From Lachnospiraceae bacterium UBA4381 (GTDB lineage: Bacteria; Bacillota; Clostridia; Lachnospirales; Lachnospiraceae): a stretch of DNA of 12,748 bases. Under the pieces are notes generated by a model. It ran no database searches, was not told the origin of the DNA, and saw only the letters and a program-made list of their open reading frames with translations. Of this stretch, positions 12,397 to 12,748 are shown one piece after another; positions within the stretch are counted from its first letter, which is position 1, and every line of letters starts with the position of its first letter. The stretch spans positions 1 through 12,748 of the forward strand of contig DGRT01000175.1 of assembly GCA_002391105.1 (NCBI GenBank), given 5' to 3'. Both the position numbers and the translations under genes were made by a program.

Positions 12397-12748
12397 AATC
12401 GACACCTCCAAATGCATCTTTCACTACTTCCTTTACAGCATGCGTTTCAATACTTTTGATTACATCTGCAAATTTTTTTCCTACCATTTTCGTAAGATAC
12501 TTCAGTTCTGATACATCAGGAGCTACTGCTGTGGCATGGATACGGTTTTCACCGGTCATCACATAAAGTTCGGTAACATATCCGGTTCTATTTAGATATT
12601 TCAGAAGATCTTCATAATCTGAATCAACTGTGGTGATTTCCATGAACATCTTTACAGCACCCTCTCTATAGATTACCGCTTTGTAGCCTCGTAACACTCC
12701 GGCTTCTTCAAGCTTTGTTACTCTTTTCTTGACAGCAACTCTGGAAAT
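12356..12748 (-). CDS. Lrp/AsnC-family transcriptional regulator, 5' end missing (runs off right edge)
   Basis: 130 codons are visible and the frame is open to the edge. It enters within the helix-turn-helix: ISRVAVKKRVTKLEEAGVLRGY is the usual 'S-xx-V-xxRxxxLE-xxGV-xGY' end of the Lrp DNA-binding domain. A RAM/AsnC-type ligand-binding domain follows, with FMEITTVDSDYEDLLKYLNR, VTELYVMTGENRIHATAVA (the family's V-x-G-x-x-D strand, here with Asn for Asp) and a C-terminal helix. Met near 12697 is internal, not the start. Lrp proteins form dimers or octamers that sense amino acids. It overlaps the alpha-CTD-like gene by 41 nt, whose ribosome site lies within its coding region, so the genes are one transcript. 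Confidence 0.88.
   Translation of the reverse strand: MSRVAVKKRVTKLEEAGVLRGYKAVIYREGAVKMFMEITTVDSDYEDLLKYLNRTGYVTELYVMTGENRIHATAVAPDVSELKYLTKMVGKKFADVIKSIETHAVKEVVKDAFGGVDYDSAKRRCSKGNE
12405..12409 (-). promoter_or_regulatory. Ribosome-binding site fixing the alpha-CTD-like gene start
   Basis: GGAGG on the minus strand, 8 nt before ATG 12394-12396, inside the end of the Lrp/AsnC gene. It excludes the start seven codons upstream and implies a 41-nt gene overlap. Confidence 0.75.

Overview
The window looks like chromosome of a low-GC Gram-positive, most likely a Lachnospiraceae member close to Butyrivibrio or Pseudobutyrivibrio. The reasons are moderately AT-rich DNA, strong GGAGG ribosome sites, sigma-A-type promoters, a TTG start, an Lrp/AsnC plus AlkZ-related gene cluster, and an FtsX-type permease with a huge coiled-coil insert. 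No rRNA, tRNA, CRISPR array or insertion sequence was seen.

Layout. (1) 1-856, minus: N-terminal 285 codons of an O-antigen-ligase-like membrane protein, cut by the left edge, with a perfect consensus promoter that leaves almost no leader. (2) 1007-2686, minus: a GGDEF/EAL protein with a degenerate cyclase site (GGDKF) and an intact EAL site. (3) 2893-7754, minus: a two-gene ABC system, a LolD/MacB-type ATPase followed by a 1346-residue FtsX-type permease. A hairpin sits between the two genes and two dyads sit upstream. (4) 8165-10167, plus: purine salvage, hpt (TTG start, hairpin leader) and an NCS2-family purine permease, closed by a strong terminator. (5) 10299-10910, minus: a conserved protein of unknown function with a long structured leader. 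(6) 11075-11274, minus: a decayed thiamin-precursor uptake locus, made of the 3' part of a TPP riboswitch and 37 codons of the 5' end of cytX. (7) 11283-12748, minus: overlapping or coupled genes for an Lrp/AsnC regulator (cut by the right edge), a stand-alone RNA polymerase alpha-CTD-like protein and an AlkZ-related protein.

How they work together. hpt and the permease form a purine uptake and salvage pair. The ATPase and FtsX permease form one envelope ABC complex. The permease carries 31 uninterrupted Leu heptads, a short linker and 31 uninterrupted Tyr/Trp-Gly heptads, which predicts a very long extracytoplasmic antiparallel hairpin.

The most notable points are this symmetric coiled coil, the fused riboswitch/cytX deletion scar, the leaderless consensus promoter, and the free alpha-CTD protein in the Lrp operon. 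Everything comes from reading the sequence by eye; no database search or folding calculation was run.
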